Assembly (NCBI GenBank): GCA_003216415.1
Contig: QCIY01000002.1
Span: 1-64,000, forward strand
Direction of reading: 5' to 3'
DNA: 64,000 bases
Source of the DNA: Prochlorococcus sp. AG-402-O16
GTDB taxonomy: Bacteria; Cyanobacteriota; Cyanobacteriia; PCC-6307; Cyanobiaceae
Under the pieces are notes generated by a model. That model saw only the letters and a list, made by a program, of their open reading frames with translations. It made no database searches and was not told the origin of the DNA. Position numbers and translations under genes: made by a program. This document shows, in pieces, positions 40,354 through 50,387 of the stretch (the first letter of the stretch is position 1; every line of letters starts with the position of its first letter).

Positions 40354-41082
40354 ATGAATGAAATTAATCAAATAAATAATGAACCGGTAAGAAAATCAAG
40401 AATTTTATTAGTTGATGATGAGCCTGGTTTAAGAACAGCTGTTAAAACATTTCTAGAAGATGAAGGCTTTGAAATATTTATTGCAGTTGATGGAGAGGAT
40501 GGTTGGGAAAAAGCTCAAACAATTTTTCCCGATTTGATAATTAGCGATGTAATGATGCCTCGAGCTAACGGTTATGCTTTATTAGAAAAAATTAGAGAGG
40601 ATGAAAAATTAGGAGGAACTCCAGTTATTTTTCTAACTGCAAAAGGAATGACCCTAGACAGAACAGAAGGTTATCTTGCAGGAGTTGATGATTATATTTC
40701 CAAACCTTTCGATCCCGATGAATTAGCTGCAAGAGTTAAAAATGTAATAAACAGACAAGAACGTTTACTAAAAGAAGCGGCACGATTCGCAGATATTGAT
40801 GTAAGCAAAATGGCGAAACAAATTACTGAAATAAAATCTATGCTCACAGACCAAAACCAGACTAATCCAGAAAATAAAATAAATCTTCCTAGTTTTACTC
40901 CAAGAGAAGCAAGTGTTCTTCAACTAGTAGCAGAGGGGCTGATGAACAAGGAAATTGCAAGACAGCTTGAAACATCTATTAGAAATGTTGAGAAATATGT
41001 AAGCAGACTTTTTATCAAGACAGGTACATCTAGCCGAACCGAATTAGTTCGTTATGCACTTGAAAATCGTTTAGTAAAATAA
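40354..41082 (+). CDS. NarL/LuxR-type response regulator
   Basis: 242 aa. Receiver domain with acidic pocket VDDEP (D21, D22), phosphoacceptor D65 in LIISDVMMPRANG, Thr in VIFLTAKG and K117 in YISKPFDPDELAARV; linker; C-terminal LuxR-type helix-turn-helix (FTPREASVLQLVAEGLMNKEIARQ, split here as two motifs, then RNVEKYVSRLFIKTGTSSRTE). The architecture resembles plastid/cyanobacterial Ycf29. No histidine kinase gene is nearby, so the partner is unknown. Confidence 0.85.
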   Translation: MNEINQINNEPVRKSRILLVDDEPGLRTAVKTFLEDEGFEIFIAVDGEDGWEKAQTIFPDLIISDVMMPRANGYALLEKIREDEKLGGTPVIFLTAKGMTLDRTEGYLAGVDDYISKPFDPDELAARVKNVINRQERLLKEAARFADIDVSKMAKQITEIKSMLTDQNQTNPENKINLPSFTPREASVLQLVAEGLMNKEIARQLETSIRNVEKYVSRLFIKTGTSSRTELVRYALENRLVK

Positions 41083-41086
41083 ATTA

Positions 41087-41785
41087 TTAAATTTTTTCGA
41101 ATTCAATTAGTTTTGAAAAATAAAAAGGAGCTTGATTTAATTTCTTTTTAACTATTTTAAATCCCCTTTCTTTAGCAGCATTAATAATGCCCTTTTCTTT
41201 CAATGTATATGCTCTTGTAGTTTTACTTGGCCCAGGAAATAATTTCCCAATATTTTTTAGAACAGCAAGCACTGGAGTATAAGGAGCAAAGCTAACGATT
41301 AGTTTTTCTTTGCTTAAATCGCATAAATGTTGGACCATTTCTTCTGCTACAGGTTGAGGATAATGAATAAATACATCCAAACAAACTACTACATCAAATA
41401 ATCCTTTTAATTTTTCCAGATCACAGACTTCATATTTGATTTTACTTTGATTCAAACCTAATTCATTAATCCGTTTTTTTGTTTCTCTAATCATTTCAGA
41501 AGAAATATCGCTCACCTGTAGTTCTTTTATACCAAGTTTTAGTAAAGGTATGGAAAGACTTCCTACACCACATCCTGCATCACAATAACTTTTTTTTGTT
41601 AGTTCAGGATAATTTTTGATGTATGAGACCACATCATCTACAGTTTTTTGATGTCCTTTCCTAATATTTTTCTGAACTGTATTAATTTCATCAGATTTGC
41701 TATAAATTTTATTCCATCTTTCAAAGCCAGTTCCATTAAAATACTCCCTAACTTCACTTTTTTCGATAATCTTATTTGACGTCAT
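41087..41785 (-). CDS. chlM: Mg-protoporphyrin IX O-methyltransferase
   Basis: 232 aa SAM-dependent methyltransferase. EVREYFNGTGFERWNKIY at the N-terminus is typical of ChlM/BchM; motif I is YCDAGCGVGSLSIPL, and VVVCLDVFIHYPQP and IVSFAPYTPVL follow. It methylates the C13 propionate of Mg-protoporphyrin, a chlorophyll-specific step. It is divergent from purE by 89 nt. Confidence 0.95.
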   Translation of the reverse strand: MTSNKIIEKSEVREYFNGTGFERWNKIYSKSDEINTVQKNIRKGHQKTVDDVVSYIKNYPELTKKSYCDAGCGVGSLSIPLLKLGIKELQVSDISSEMIRETKKRINELGLNQSKIKYEVCDLEKLKGLFDVVVCLDVFIHYPQPVAEEMVQHLCDLSKEKLIVSFAPYTPVLAVLKNIGKLFPGPSKTTRAYTLKEKGIINAAKERGFKIVKKKLNQAPFYFSKLIEFEKI

Positions 41786-41874
41786 AATATTCTATAAAAA
41801 TTTATTCTTTTTATACTAACTAACTGGCGCTAAATTAATTGCACGCCATTATAGGAAAGAATTGATTTGTTATT

Positions 41875-42411
41875 TTGTCAGAATTGAATTCTAAAGATAT
41901 TTATAAAATTGCTGTCGTAATGGGTAGTGATTCAGATCTAAAAACATTGAAACCTGCCATTGACATTTTAAGAGAATTTGGAATAGAAACTGAAGTTTGT
42001 ATACTTTCTGCCCATCGAACACCTTTTGAAATGATGGAATATGCAAAAAATGCAGAATCAGAAAACATAAAAGTAATAATTGCCGGAGCTGGTGGTGCTG
42101 CTCATCTTCCAGGAATGCTGGCATCCATAACTTGCATTCCTATTATTGGAGTACCAATAGAGAGTAAGACACTTAAGGGGGTTGACTCTCTTTTATCAAT
42201 CGTTCAAATGCCCGCCGGGATTCCAGTTGCAACAGTTGCAATTAATGGAGGTCAGAATGCTGGATTATTGGCAATAGAGATGATCAGTTTATTTGATGAA
42301 TCCATAAAGAAAAATTTAAAAGAATTCAGAGAAAATCTTCATACACAGGTAAGAACTAAAAATAGCAAGTTATCAACTATTGGGGCTGACAATTATCTTC
42401 AAAATAAATGA
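41875..42411 (+). CDS. purE: N5-carboxyaminoimidazole ribonucleotide mutase
   Basis: 178 aa class I PurE. VVMGSDSDLKTLKPA, SAHRTPFEM (catalytic histidine), IAGAGGAAHLPGMLAS and IVQMPAGIPVATVAINGGQNAG are canonical. It isomerises N5-CAIR to CAIR in purine synthesis. The start is TTG at 41875; no in-frame ATG precedes the conserved core. PurK is not in the window. Confidence 0.96.
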   Translation: MSELNSKDIYKIAVVMGSDSDLKTLKPAIDILREFGIETEVCILSAHRTPFEMMEYAKNAESENIKVIIAGAGGAAHLPGMLASITCIPIIGVPIESKTLKGVDSLLSIVQMPAGIPVATVAINGGQNAGLLAIEMISLFDESIKKNLKEFRENLHTQVRTKNSKLSTIGADNYLQNK

Positions 42412-42425
42412 ACTAATATTTTCCA

Positions 42426-43049
42426 TTAGGCCTTTTTAAGAAAGTTTTCTTTTTTAAGATAGTTAATAACTTTTTCAACGGAATCATTTAAATCTAACGA
42501 ACCTGTATCAACAACAATTTCTGGATTATAAGGAGCTTCATATGGACTAGAAATCCCAGTAAATTCCTTAATTTCACCCAAACGAGCTTTCTTATAAAGA
42601 CCTTTAGTATCCCTATTTTCGCAAACTGTGATATCTGCAGCACAATAAACTTCAATAAAATCCTTAGATCCAATAATTTTTCTCACCTTATCTCTATCGC
42701 TAATAAATGGTGAAACGAATGCTGTAATAGTTATTATTCCAGCATTCATAAATAAATTAGCTACTTCTCCAATTCTTCTTATATTTTCTTCTCTATCTTG
42801 ATCCGAAAACCCAAGATCTTTACATAAACCGTGTCTGATATTATCTCCATCTAACACGTAAGTCGAAAAACCATCTAAGTGTAAAAATTCATTTAAAGCA
42901 TTGGCTAAAGTACTTTTACCAGAGCCAGATAAACCTGTAAACCAGATAACCATACCTTTATGACCTCTCATTTTCTCTAACTTTTCTCTATCAATAGTTA
43001 AATTGTGCCACTTTATATTGGTTGACTTTGTTTGATCTTGTTCTTTCAT
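42426..43049 (-). CDS. cysC: Adenylylsulfate kinase
   Basis: About 207 aa from ATG 43049; an ATG at 43064 would add MMIQT. It phosphorylates APS to PAPS. P-loop WFTGLSGSGKSTLA (about 35-50), YVLDGDNIRHGLCKDLGFS, REENIRRIGEVA, ITAFVSPF, and KGLYKKARLGEIKEFTGI are all APS-kinase motifs. It serves sulfate assimilation or sulfonation. It ends 14 nt from convergent purE. Confidence 0.94.
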   Translation of the reverse strand: MKEQDQTKSTNIKWHNLTIDREKLEKMRGHKGMVIWFTGLSGSGKSTLANALNEFLHLDGFSTYVLDGDNIRHGLCKDLGFSDQDREENIRRIGEVANLFMNAGIITITAFVSPFISDRDKVRKIIGSKDFIEVYCAADITVCENRDTKGLYKKARLGEIKEFTGISSPYEAPYNPEIVVDTGSLDLNDSVEKVINYLKKENFLKKA

Positions 43050-43091
43050 TGTTTGGATCATCAAAATTAAAAACCTATCCTAACCCTTGCT

Positions 43092-43403
43092 TCATAAATT
43101 ATGAAATCCCTCTTTACGAAGAAACTCAATTGATTTCGATACCATATCACCCTGTAACTGAATATTACTATCAATTAATGTTCCTCCAGTACCACAAAAA
43201 ACTTTAATTTTTTTAAGTAATTCTTTTAATAATATTTCATCCTCAGTTCCTAATCCTCTAATTAAAGTGATAGTCTTACCCTTTTTACCTTTTTTTTGTT
43301 TTGAAATATTTATTTTTGATCTTTTATTAAAAGTATTTACCTTAGCTGTTTCTTCAGATTTTTTTTCTTGATTATCAAATTCGATCCAATTCTTTTTTCC
43401 CAT
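43092..43403 (-). CDS. SUI1/YciH-type translation initiation factor
   Basis: 103 aa. A basic N-terminal half is followed by the SUI1 domain: GKTITLIRGLGTEDEILLK, KIKVFCGTGGTL, and NIQLQGDMVSKSIEFLRKEG (about 45-100). The bacterial proteins are homologues of eukaryotic eIF1; their role is not settled. It is divergent from trpB with a 48-nt gap. Confidence 0.93.
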   Translation of the reverse strand: MGKKNWIEFDNQEKKSEETAKVNTFNKRSKINISKQKKGKKGKTITLIRGLGTEDEILLKELLKKIKVFCGTGGTLIDSNIQLQGDMVSKSIEFLRKEGFHNL

Positions 43404-43451
43404 TATTTTAAATATAATCTATAGTTAGTTAATACTTATTCTATAGAAAAA

Positions 43452-44696
43452 GTGGTAAGTACATTTTCTCGCAAAGATCAAAATTATAAGAATGACGATT
43501 TAAATCAACCCTCCAAAGAGGGAAGATTTGGAAAATATGGTGGTCAATATGTTCCTGAAACGCTAATGCCTGCTCTTTTTGAGCTTGAAACAGCCGCATC
43601 AAATGCATGGAAAGATAAACTTTTTGTAGAAGAGTTAAATCATCTTCTTAAGACTTATGTAGGCAGAGAAACACCTCTTTATGAAGCAAAAAGACTTACT
43701 GAACATTACCAAACTAAACAAGCTACTACAAGAATATGGCTTAAAAGAGAAGATTTGAATCATACTGGTGCTCACAAAATTAATAATGCCCTTGGACAAG
43801 CTTTATTAGCAATAAGAATGGGCAAGAAAAGAATAATTGCAGAAACTGGCGCAGGTCAGCATGGAGTTGCTACGGCTACTGTTTGTGCGAGATTTGGCTT
43901 GAAATGTATTATTTATATGGGTGCTGAAGACATAAAAAGACAATCCCTCAACGTCTTCAGAATGAAACTTCTAGGAGCTGAAGTTAAAGTTGTAAATTCA
44001 GGAACTGCAACACTTAAGGATGCTACTAGTGAAGCCATTAGAGATTGGGTTTCTAATGTCGAAACCACACACTACATTTTAGGATCTGTTGCTGGTCCAC
44101 ACCCTTTCCCAAAGATTGTGAGAGATTTTCATGCAGTTATAGGAGAAGAAACTAAAAAACAATGTCTTGAATCGTTTGGATCTCTACCCGATATTTTACT
44201 TGCTTGTGTAGGTGGGGGATCAAATGCAATGGGACTTTTTCACCCTTTCGTTAAAGAAACTTCTGTACGACTTATTGGAGTTGAAGCCGCAGGAAGCGGA
44301 GTTGATACTGACAAACATGCTGCAACTATCACTAAAGGGTCAGTTGGAATTTTGCATGGATCAATGAGTCTTCTTTTGCAAGATGATAATGGTCAAGTGC
44401 AAGAGGCTCACTCAATAAGTGCAGGTTTAGATTACCCAGGAGTAGGGCCTGAACATAGCCATTTAAAAGATATAGGTAGAGCAGAATATGGATCAGTCAC
44501 AGATCAAGAGGCTTTAGATGCCTTAAAACTTGTTAGTGAACTTGAAGGAATTATTCCGGCACTTGAAACGTCCCATGCCTTTGCTTGGTTGGATAAATTA
44601 TGCCCTACTCTTGAAAAAGATACTCATATAGTTATCAATTGCTCTGGAAGAGGTGACAAAGATGTTAATACTGTTGCATCTTCATTAGATATTTAA
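43452..44696 (+). CDS. trpB: Tryptophan synthase beta chain
   Basis: 414 aa PLP enzyme condensing indole with serine. [36 protein letters not shown] (PLP lysine in HKINN), [13 protein letters not shown], and the phosphate loop [11 protein letters not shown] are seen. GTG start at 43452; no earlier ATG. The gene stands alone, without trpA. Its stop directly abuts that of the convergent rhodanese gene. Confidence 0.98.
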   Translation: MVSTFSRKDQNYKNDDLNQPSKEGRFGKYGGQYVPETLMPALFELETAASNAWKDKLFVEELNHLLKTYVGRETPLYEAKRLTEHYQTKQATTRIWLKREDLNHTGAHKINNALGQALLAIRMGKKRIIAETGAGQHGVATATVCARFGLKCIIYMGAEDIKRQSLNVFRMKLLGAEVKVVNSGTATLKDATSEAIRDWVSNVETTHYILGSVAGPHPFPKIVRDFHAVIGEETKKQCLESFGSLPDILLACVGGGSNAMGLFHPFVKETSVRLIGVEAAGSGVDTDKHAATITKGSVGILHGSMSLLLQDDNGQVQEAHSISAGLDYPGVGPEHSHLKDIGRAEYGSVTDQEALDALKLVSELEGIIPALETSHAFAWLDKLCPTLEKDTHIVINCSGRGDKDVNTVASSLDI

Positions 44697-45047
44697 TTAA
44701 TACATTGGAATTGATGGGTCAATATATCTACTCCATCCATCAATACCCTCCTCCAAATTCCATATTTCGCTCACAATATTATTATCTAAGCACCATTGAC
44801 AAAAGTTATAACTTCTTATTCCTGCATGACAGGTAACAACAATTTCCCTATCTAAAAAATTAGCAAATATTTCTTCAACGTATTCAGGTGTAACTTTGCT
44901 AATTGGTATGTGTAAAAATTCTCTTGAGAAACTAGCTATTTCTAGCTCTGACTTTTCTCTTACATCAATCAAAACTGGATCTTCCTTCTCAGAATTAAAC
45001 CAATCATTGAGACTAGAAGCATTGATCGATTTTGGATAATTTCCCAA
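44697..45047 (-). CDS. Single-domain rhodanese-like sulfurtransferase
   Basis: 116 aa. One rhodanese domain: VLIDVREKSELEIASF, HIPISKV, and the active loop VTCHAGIRSYNF with nucleophile C73. It may carry persulfide sulfur; cysteine desulfurase (39149) is a possible donor but this is inference. It has no gap to the trpB stop codon. Confidence 0.9.
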   Translation of the reverse strand: MGNYPKSINASSLNDWFNSEKEDPVLIDVREKSELEIASFSREFLHIPISKVTPEYVEEIFANFLDREIVVTCHAGIRSYNFCQWCLDNNIVSEIWNLEEGIDGWSRYIDPSIPMY

Positions 45048-45136
45048 TTGAGAGGATAAATTATGTGTTATTTACAATTTAATAAATTAGGTTGCAGGAG
45101 TAAATTAATTGTTAAAAATAAAAATAAACAGTGAGA

Positions 45137-46597
45137 ATGAAACTTAGAGTATTATCAATAATACTAGTATTATCTTTATTGCTTTTTTTTGGATTTAAAA
45201 AAATTTCTGCCAATAAAAATAAGGAGCAAAGTACAAATATTGAACAACTAAATATATTAAAATATTTACCAGAAGATAATAAATTATTATTCATTTCAAA
45301 TTTTGATATTTCTAAAGTTATTAATAATATAAAAAATGATAAAAATTCCAAAAATCAAGAAAACTATATTCTAATAAAAGATTCTTTATTGGATTATTTA
45401 GGTATAGATCTAGGCAATAATAAATTAGAAGATATTTATAATAATGAACTTATAATTTCAACATCTGAGAATGATAAAAATCATAAAGATGATATTTTAA
45501 TAGTTTTTAAAATGAAGCCAGATAAAAACCTAGATGATATACTTCATCTTTCCAATCAAATTGATCAGACTGATAAAATCATACCAATTTATAGAGAAAA
45601 TAAACTAAATTATCTTAACTTTATATATAAGACTGAAGATAATTACATTCTTGCTTCAACAGATAAGAAATTTATCCTAAATAGTATTAACAATAGTAAA
45701 GATATTAAAGAAAGAAAATTTAAATATGATAAAGAACTTTTTGGATTAAAAAATCACAAAAATATCCTATTTGCAAAGAAATTTTGGGAAAGTATATTTT
45801 TTAATAATGAACTTTTTCCCGAAATAAATAATGACGTTATAGCTACAACTTTTGATTTAAAAAATAATCATCTAATTTTAAAATCATATTTACTAAATTA
45901 TAAAAAAAATCTTGAAATTATTGCTTACGATAAGCTAATAAATAAAGAGTATAATCATAAAGGTAAAACTGAAGTTTCGATTTTTAGTGATTTAAAAAAT
46001 TTTGACAAATATCTAACACCTTTAATAAATGATTTTGAAAAAAGTTTTTTTGAAGAATTTAATCAAAAAACAAATCAAAACATTTTAATTCTCAATTCAA
46101 GTAAAGATTGGCTTATTACATTTGAAAAAAATACTGAAGATCAAATTAATTTAAGTGATATGAAAAAACTAAAAGATTTCAACAAATATACGTTGAAACA
46201 AAATGAAGATATTTACTCGATATATTCCAAAGATATTCTTGAAGAAAAAAACGATGTAATACAACAACTAACTTATGAAAATATTTATTCAGTAGAATCA
46301 GGAGATTTACAAATCATAAGTAATTATTTAATTGATGATAAAAAACTAGCAACAATCTCAAAGAATTTTTTTAATCTAAAAAGTAATAAAGATAGATCTG
46401 CTTTTCTTTATGCAAAAGTTGACTTACAAGATACAAATTCCAAAAAAATTGAATATTTTTCTGATTTTAAAGATCTCAATTTTTTTATAAGAAATATTTT
46501 AAAAATATCAAATGAAGAATCTCTAGAAATCGTAAAACAATCTGTTCCTGAAAAAAATCCAATTCTTTTTAAAGAAACAATCTTAAATATTCTTTAA
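45137..46597 (+). CDS. Membrane-anchored lysine/asparagine-rich protein of unknown function
   Basis: 486 aa from ATG 45137; GTG 45131 would add two residues. An N-terminal hydrophobic helix (VLSIILVLSLLLFFGF, about 5-20) is a likely uncleaved anchor, followed by about 465 soluble residues outside the membrane, very rich in Lys, Asn, Asp and Ile. The start of the soluble part (LKYLPEDNKLLFISNFDIS) recalls the 'LP.d...f' opening of DUF3352 proteins, a weak likeness. Base composition is even more AT-rich than its neighbours. No catalytic motif recognised. Confidence 0.65.
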   Translation: MKLRVLSIILVLSLLLFFGFKKISANKNKEQSTNIEQLNILKYLPEDNKLLFISNFDISKVINNIKNDKNSKNQENYILIKDSLLDYLGIDLGNNKLEDIYNNELIISTSENDKNHKDDILIVFKMKPDKNLDDILHLSNQIDQTDKIIPIYRENKLNYLNFIYKTEDNYILASTDKKFILNSINNSKDIKERKFKYDKELFGLKNHKNILFAKKFWESIFFNNELFPEINNDVIATTFDLKNNHLILKSYLLNYKKNLEIIAYDKLINKEYNHKGKTEVSIFSDLKNFDKYLTPLINDFEKSFFEEFNQKTNQNILILNSSKDWLITFEKNTEDQINLSDMKKLKDFNKYTLKQNEDIYSIYSKDILEEKNDVIQQLTYENIYSVESGDLQIISNYLIDDKKLATISKNFFNLKSNKDRSAFLYAKVDLQDTNSKKIEYFSDFKDLNFFIRNILKISNEESLEIVKQSVPEKNPILFKETILNIL

Positions 46598-46721
46598 TAG
46601 TTTTATTGATTAAAGATCAAAAAACAATCAATTTAAATTTTCTTGAAGTTGATAACTTGTGGTTAATTAAAAATTAATTGACTATCTTTAACCTATAAGT
46701 ATTTGAAATTGAATTAAGAAA

Positions 46722-47867
46722 TTGGATAGCAAAAAACTAATTTTAAAACCAGGATTAGAGGGTGTCCCAGTTACTAATTCATCTATCTGTGATATTGACG
46801 GCAACAACGGTAAATTATTATATAGAGGCTACTCCATAGAGGAATTATCCAAAAAAAGCAGTTTTTTAGAAACTGCTTATCTATTAATTTGGGGCGAATT
46901 GCCTACAGCTACTCAACTTAGAGATTTTGAACAGGAAGTTCAGATGCATAGGAGGTTAAGTTTTAGAGTGAGAGATATGATGAAATGTTTCCCTGCGACA
47001 GGTCATCCTATGGATGCTCTTCAATCTAGTGCAGCTTCTTTAGGGCTTTTTTATTCACGTAGAGCAATAGATGATCCTAATTACATCTACAACGCAGTGA
47101 TAAGACTAATAGCAAAAATACCTACTATGATTGCTGCATTTCAACTTATTAGAAAGGGACAAGACCCTATTCAACCTCGAGATGATTTAACTTATTCATC
47201 AAATTTTCTTTACATGCTGACTGAAAAAGAACAAGATCCTATAGCTGCAAAAGTTTTTGATAGGTGTTTAATTTTACACGCTGAACATAGTTTAAATGCA
47301 AGTACATTTAGCGCTAGGGTGACTGCAAGTACTCTCACAGACCCATATGCTGTCATCGCCTCTGCAGTAGGAACACTTGCTGGACCACTTCATGGAGGAG
47401 CAAATGAGGATGTGATTGCAATGTTAGAAGAAATCAAAACTCCAGAAAATGCCGCTTCTTTTTTGAATCACTCAATAAAAAATAAAAGTAAAATCATGGG
47501 CTTTGGTCATAGAGAATATAAAGTCAAAGATCCAAGAGCAATAATTCTTCAAAAACTGGCAGAAGAGCTATTTATTAGATTTGGAGCAGATGAAATGTAT
47601 GAAGTTGCTAAATCATTAGAGAAAGAGGCAATACCTAGACTTGGGCCTAAGGGTATATTCCCTAACGTGGACTTTTATTCTGGTCTAGTTTATAGAAAAC
47701 TTGGCATTCCTCGTGATTTATTTACTCCAATTTTTGCTATATCTAGAGTTGCTGGTTGGCTAGCTCATTGGAGAGAGCAACTTGGAGCAAATAGAATTTT
47801 TAGACCATCGCAAATCTACACTGGTTCTGCACCAAGAGATTGGATCAGCCTAGAAAATAGAGAATAA
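46722..47867 (+). CDS. gltA: Citrate synthase
   Basis: 381 aa type II-like citrate synthase. LLYRGYSIEELSKKSSF, catalytic histidines in ILHAEHSLNAST and GGANEDVI/GPLHGGANED, MGFGHREYKVKDPRA, and the Asp region VDFYSGLVYRKLGIP. It starts the oxidative branch to 2-oxoglutarate for nitrogen assimilation. Start TTG at 46722; no ATG is available upstream of the conserved GLEGVPVTNSSI. A 124-nt spacer precedes it with a small AT-rich hairpin (46605-46632). Confidence 0.96.
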   Translation: MDSKKLILKPGLEGVPVTNSSICDIDGNNGKLLYRGYSIEELSKKSSFLETAYLLIWGELPTATQLRDFEQEVQMHRRLSFRVRDMMKCFPATGHPMDALQSSAASLGLFYSRRAIDDPNYIYNAVIRLIAKIPTMIAAFQLIRKGQDPIQPRDDLTYSSNFLYMLTEKEQDPIAAKVFDRCLILHAEHSLNASTFSARVTASTLTDPYAVIASAVGTLAGPLHGGANEDVIAMLEEIKTPENAASFLNHSIKNKSKIMGFGHREYKVKDPRAIILQKLAEELFIRFGADEMYEVAKSLEKEAIPRLGPKGIFPNVDFYSGLVYRKLGIPRDLFTPIFAISRVAGWLAHWREQLGANRIFRPSQIYTGSAPRDWISLENRE

Positions 47868-47942
47868 TATTTGCAGCTTTTCATAAAAAACACACATATT
47901 GTTTGTGAGGAGTTAATCTATTAAGTAAATAACATCAAAATT

Positions 47943-49061
47943 TTGGAATACGGATTAGATCTCGAATATAGTTTTAATGAATTCTTAAAAGGTTTTGGCC
48001 TTTCTAGTGAAATAGCTCATATAATATGGCTGCCTCTACCTATGCTCTTAGTTTTAGTAGCAGCAGTTGTTGGAGTTTTAGTAACAGTTTGGCTTGAAAG
48101 AAAGATATCTGCTGCTGCTCAACAAAGAATAGGACCTGAATATGCAGGAGCGCTTGGCGTACTACAACCAATTGCAGATGGTCTTAAATTACTTGTTAAA
48201 GAGGATATTATTCCTTCTAAAGCGGATGGAATCCTCTTCACTGCAGGACCTATATTAGTTCTTGTCCCAGTGATTCTCTCCTGGCTAATTGTACCGTTTG
48301 GACAAAACCTTTTAATAAGTAACGTTGGTATTGGAATTTTCCTATGGATTGCTTTAAGCAGTATCCAGCCAATTGGACTTCTTATGAGTGGATATGCCTC
48401 CAACAATAAATATTCATTATTAGGAGGATTAAGAGCTGCTGCACAATCAATAAGTTACGAAATTCCTTTAGCTTTATCTGTACTAGCAATAGTACTAATG
48501 ACAAATTCTCTAAGTACTATTGACATTGTTAATCAACAAAGTGGGGCTGGAATCTTAAGCTGGAATATTTGGAGACAACCAGTTGGTTTTATAGTCTTTT
48601 GGATTTGTGCTCTTGCAGAATGTGAAAGACTCCCGTTTGACTTACCTGAAGCTGAAGAGGAATTAGTTGCAGGATATCAAACTGAATATGCAGGGATGAA
48701 ATTCGCATTGTTCTACCTTGGTAGTTACATTAATCTAATACTTTCAGCATTATTAGTATCAATACTTTATTTGGGAGGATGGAGTTTTCCGATTCCAGTT
48801 GAATTAATAGCTAAGTTTCTTAATTTGCCCATTAATGCCCCCTTAATACAGGTTTTCACTGCATCAATAGGAATTGTAATGACTGTATTGAAAGCATATC
48901 TTTTAGTTTTCATTGCAATATTATTACGTTGGACAACTCCTAGAGTAAGGATAGATCAACTCTTAGATTTAGGATGGAAGTTTCTTCTTCCAATTTCTCT
49001 TGCTAATCTTTTGATAACTGCAGGATTAAAACTTGCCTTTCCGCAATTCTTTGGCGGTTAA
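47943..49061 (+). CDS. ndhA: NAD(P)H-quinone oxidoreductase subunit 1
   Basis: 372 aa, about eight membrane helices. [72 protein letters not shown] and the [19 protein letters not shown] region are hallmarks of the NuoH/ND1 family at the quinone cavity. Start TTG at 47943. First of ndhA-ndhI-ndhG-ndhE. Confidence 0.98.
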   Translation: MEYGLDLEYSFNEFLKGFGLSSEIAHIIWLPLPMLLVLVAAVVGVLVTVWLERKISAAAQQRIGPEYAGALGVLQPIADGLKLLVKEDIIPSKADGILFTAGPILVLVPVILSWLIVPFGQNLLISNVGIGIFLWIALSSIQPIGLLMSGYASNNKYSLLGGLRAAAQSISYEIPLALSVLAIVLMTNSLSTIDIVNQQSGAGILSWNIWRQPVGFIVFWICALAECERLPFDLPEAEEELVAGYQTEYAGMKFALFYLGSYINLILSALLVSILYLGGWSFPIPVELIAKFLNLPINAPLIQVFTASIGIVMTVLKAYLLVFIAILLRWTTPRVRIDQLLDLGWKFLLPISLANLLITAGLKLAFPQFFGG

Positions 49062-49084
49062 ATTTAAGTAAAAATACTTAAATT
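49061..49084 (+). other. AT-rich stem-loop between ndhA and ndhI
   Basis: A perfect 10-bp inverted repeat, aatttaagta (49061-49070) with tacttaaatt (49075-49084), has an AAAA loop and begins on the last base of the ndhA stop codon. A short ttaaatt follows on the plus strand. It could tune expression between ndhA and ndhI or protect the upstream mRNA end; it is too AT-rich to be called a strong terminator. Confidence 0.4.
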
Positions 49085-49129
49085 TTAAATTAATCCACTA
49101 AAATAAAATAACTAAGTAAATTCTTCAAA

Positions 49130-49756
49130 ATGAAAAATTTCCTTCAACAAATAAATAGCTATATAAAAGAAGCATTTAATGCTGGCAAATATCTATACAA
49201 TGGATTATCAGTAACTTTTGACCATCTGAGAAGAAGACCTATTACTGTCCAATATCCATATGAAAAATTAATACCTTCTGAAAGATATAGAGGCAGGATT
49301 CATTATGAATTCGATAAATGTATAGCTTGTGAAGTTTGTGTGAGAGTATGTCCCATAAATCTCCCAGTGGTTGATTGGGTGATGAATAAAGAAACAAAAA
49401 AAAAGGAACTTAGAAATTATTCAATAGATTTTGGAGTATGTATATTTTGCGGAAATTGTGTCGAATATTGTCCAACTAATTGTCTATCAATGACAGAAGA
49501 ATATGAATTAGCTACTTTCGACAGACACAATCTAAATTTCGATAATGTTGCACTTGGAAGACTCCCTACAAATGTCACAACAGATCCGTCAGTAAAACCA
49601 CTAAGACAACTTGCCTATCTTCCCAAAGGAGTAATGGATCCTCATGAAATACCACCTTCAGATACAAGAGTTGGTAAATTACCTGAAGAAGTCTATGATT
49701 GGATTAGACCAGAATCCAATGAAAATAAAGATAAAGTATCTAATCCGAACAATTAA
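49130..49756 (+). CDS. ndhI: NAD(P)H-quinone oxidoreductase subunit I
   Basis: 208 aa ferredoxin-type subunit. Two 4Fe-4S motifs: [16 protein letters not shown] (about 64-79) and [18 protein letters not shown] (about 104-121). It carries electrons through the peripheral arm to quinone. The N-terminal [19 protein letters not shown] matches cyanobacterial NdhI. It ends 12 nt before ndhG. Confidence 0.98.
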   Translation: MKNFLQQINSYIKEAFNAGKYLYNGLSVTFDHLRRRPITVQYPYEKLIPSERYRGRIHYEFDKCIACEVCVRVCPINLPVVDWVMNKETKKKELRNYSIDFGVCIFCGNCVEYCPTNCLSMTEEYELATFDRHNLNFDNVALGRLPTNVTTDPSVKPLRQLAYLPKGVMDPHEIPPSDTRVGKLPEEVYDWIRPESNENKDKVSNPNN

Positions 49757-49768
49757 TTCTATTAATTT

Positions 49769-50368
49769 ATGTCCATTGCAATAACAACTCAAATTATTTG
49801 TTTTACAGTTTTATCTTTAGTTGTCCTTATTGGAGCGCTTGGTGTAGTACTACTTGAAAGTATTGTTTATTCAGCCTTTCTTCTTGGAGGGGTTTTCATG
49901 AGTGTGGCAGGATTATATCTACTTTTAAATGCAAGTTTTGTAGCAGCAGCACAAGTTTTAGTTTATGTAGGTGCAGTTAATGTATTAATAATTTTTGCAA
50001 TAATGTTAGTCAATAAAAAAGAAGATTTAAAACCCATTAATGACATTAAATCTAGGAGAATAATATCCACATCGATATGTTTAACCCTACTCAGCCTTTT
50101 AATAAGAGTTGACTTGACCAATGTATGGAGTCTATCAAGCCCTCAAAATTCTATAGGAGAAGAATCTACGATAAGAATTGGTGAACATTTATTTAGTGAT
50201 TATTTACTCCCATTTGAATTAGCTTCAGTTTTACTTTTAATGGCTATGATTGGAGCTATTGTTTTAGCTAGAAGAGATGTAATGAACAAAGACATTTCAA
50301 CTGGATTACCTGTTGATCAAGAGTTAATTGAAAAGTCATCAGAACCATTACTTACAAATAAAAATTAA
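49769..50368 (+). CDS. ndhG: NAD(P)H-quinone oxidoreductase subunit 6
   Basis: 199 aa membrane subunit (NuoJ/ND6 family) with five predicted helices. ALGVVLLESIVYSAFLLGGVF, NASFVAAAQVLVYVGAVNVL and LLLMAMIGAIVLARRD are typical. It takes part in the proton-pumping membrane arm. Its end lies 19 nt before the ndhE start. Confidence 0.96.
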   Translation: MSIAITTQIICFTVLSLVVLIGALGVVLLESIVYSAFLLGGVFMSVAGLYLLLNASFVAAAQVLVYVGAVNVLIIFAIMLVNKKEDLKPINDIKSRRIISTSICLTLLSLLIRVDLTNVWSLSSPQNSIGEESTIRIGEHLFSDYLLPFELASVLLLMAMIGAIVLARRDVMNKDISTGLPVDQELIEKSSEPLLTNKN

Positions 50369-50387
50369 CGTTCAAACTTTTCATATT

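Noticed and set aside
46605-46632. Hairpin attgatt/aatcaat after the 45137 gene as a terminator
   Set aside because: Only 7 AT-rich base pairs, a 14-nt loop and no clear U-tract; too weak to report as a terminator.
50328-50387. Upstream start for ndhE inside ndhG
   Set aside because: NdhE is about 100 aa in the family and begins near the first membrane helix; the 20 extra residues are polar and foreign.
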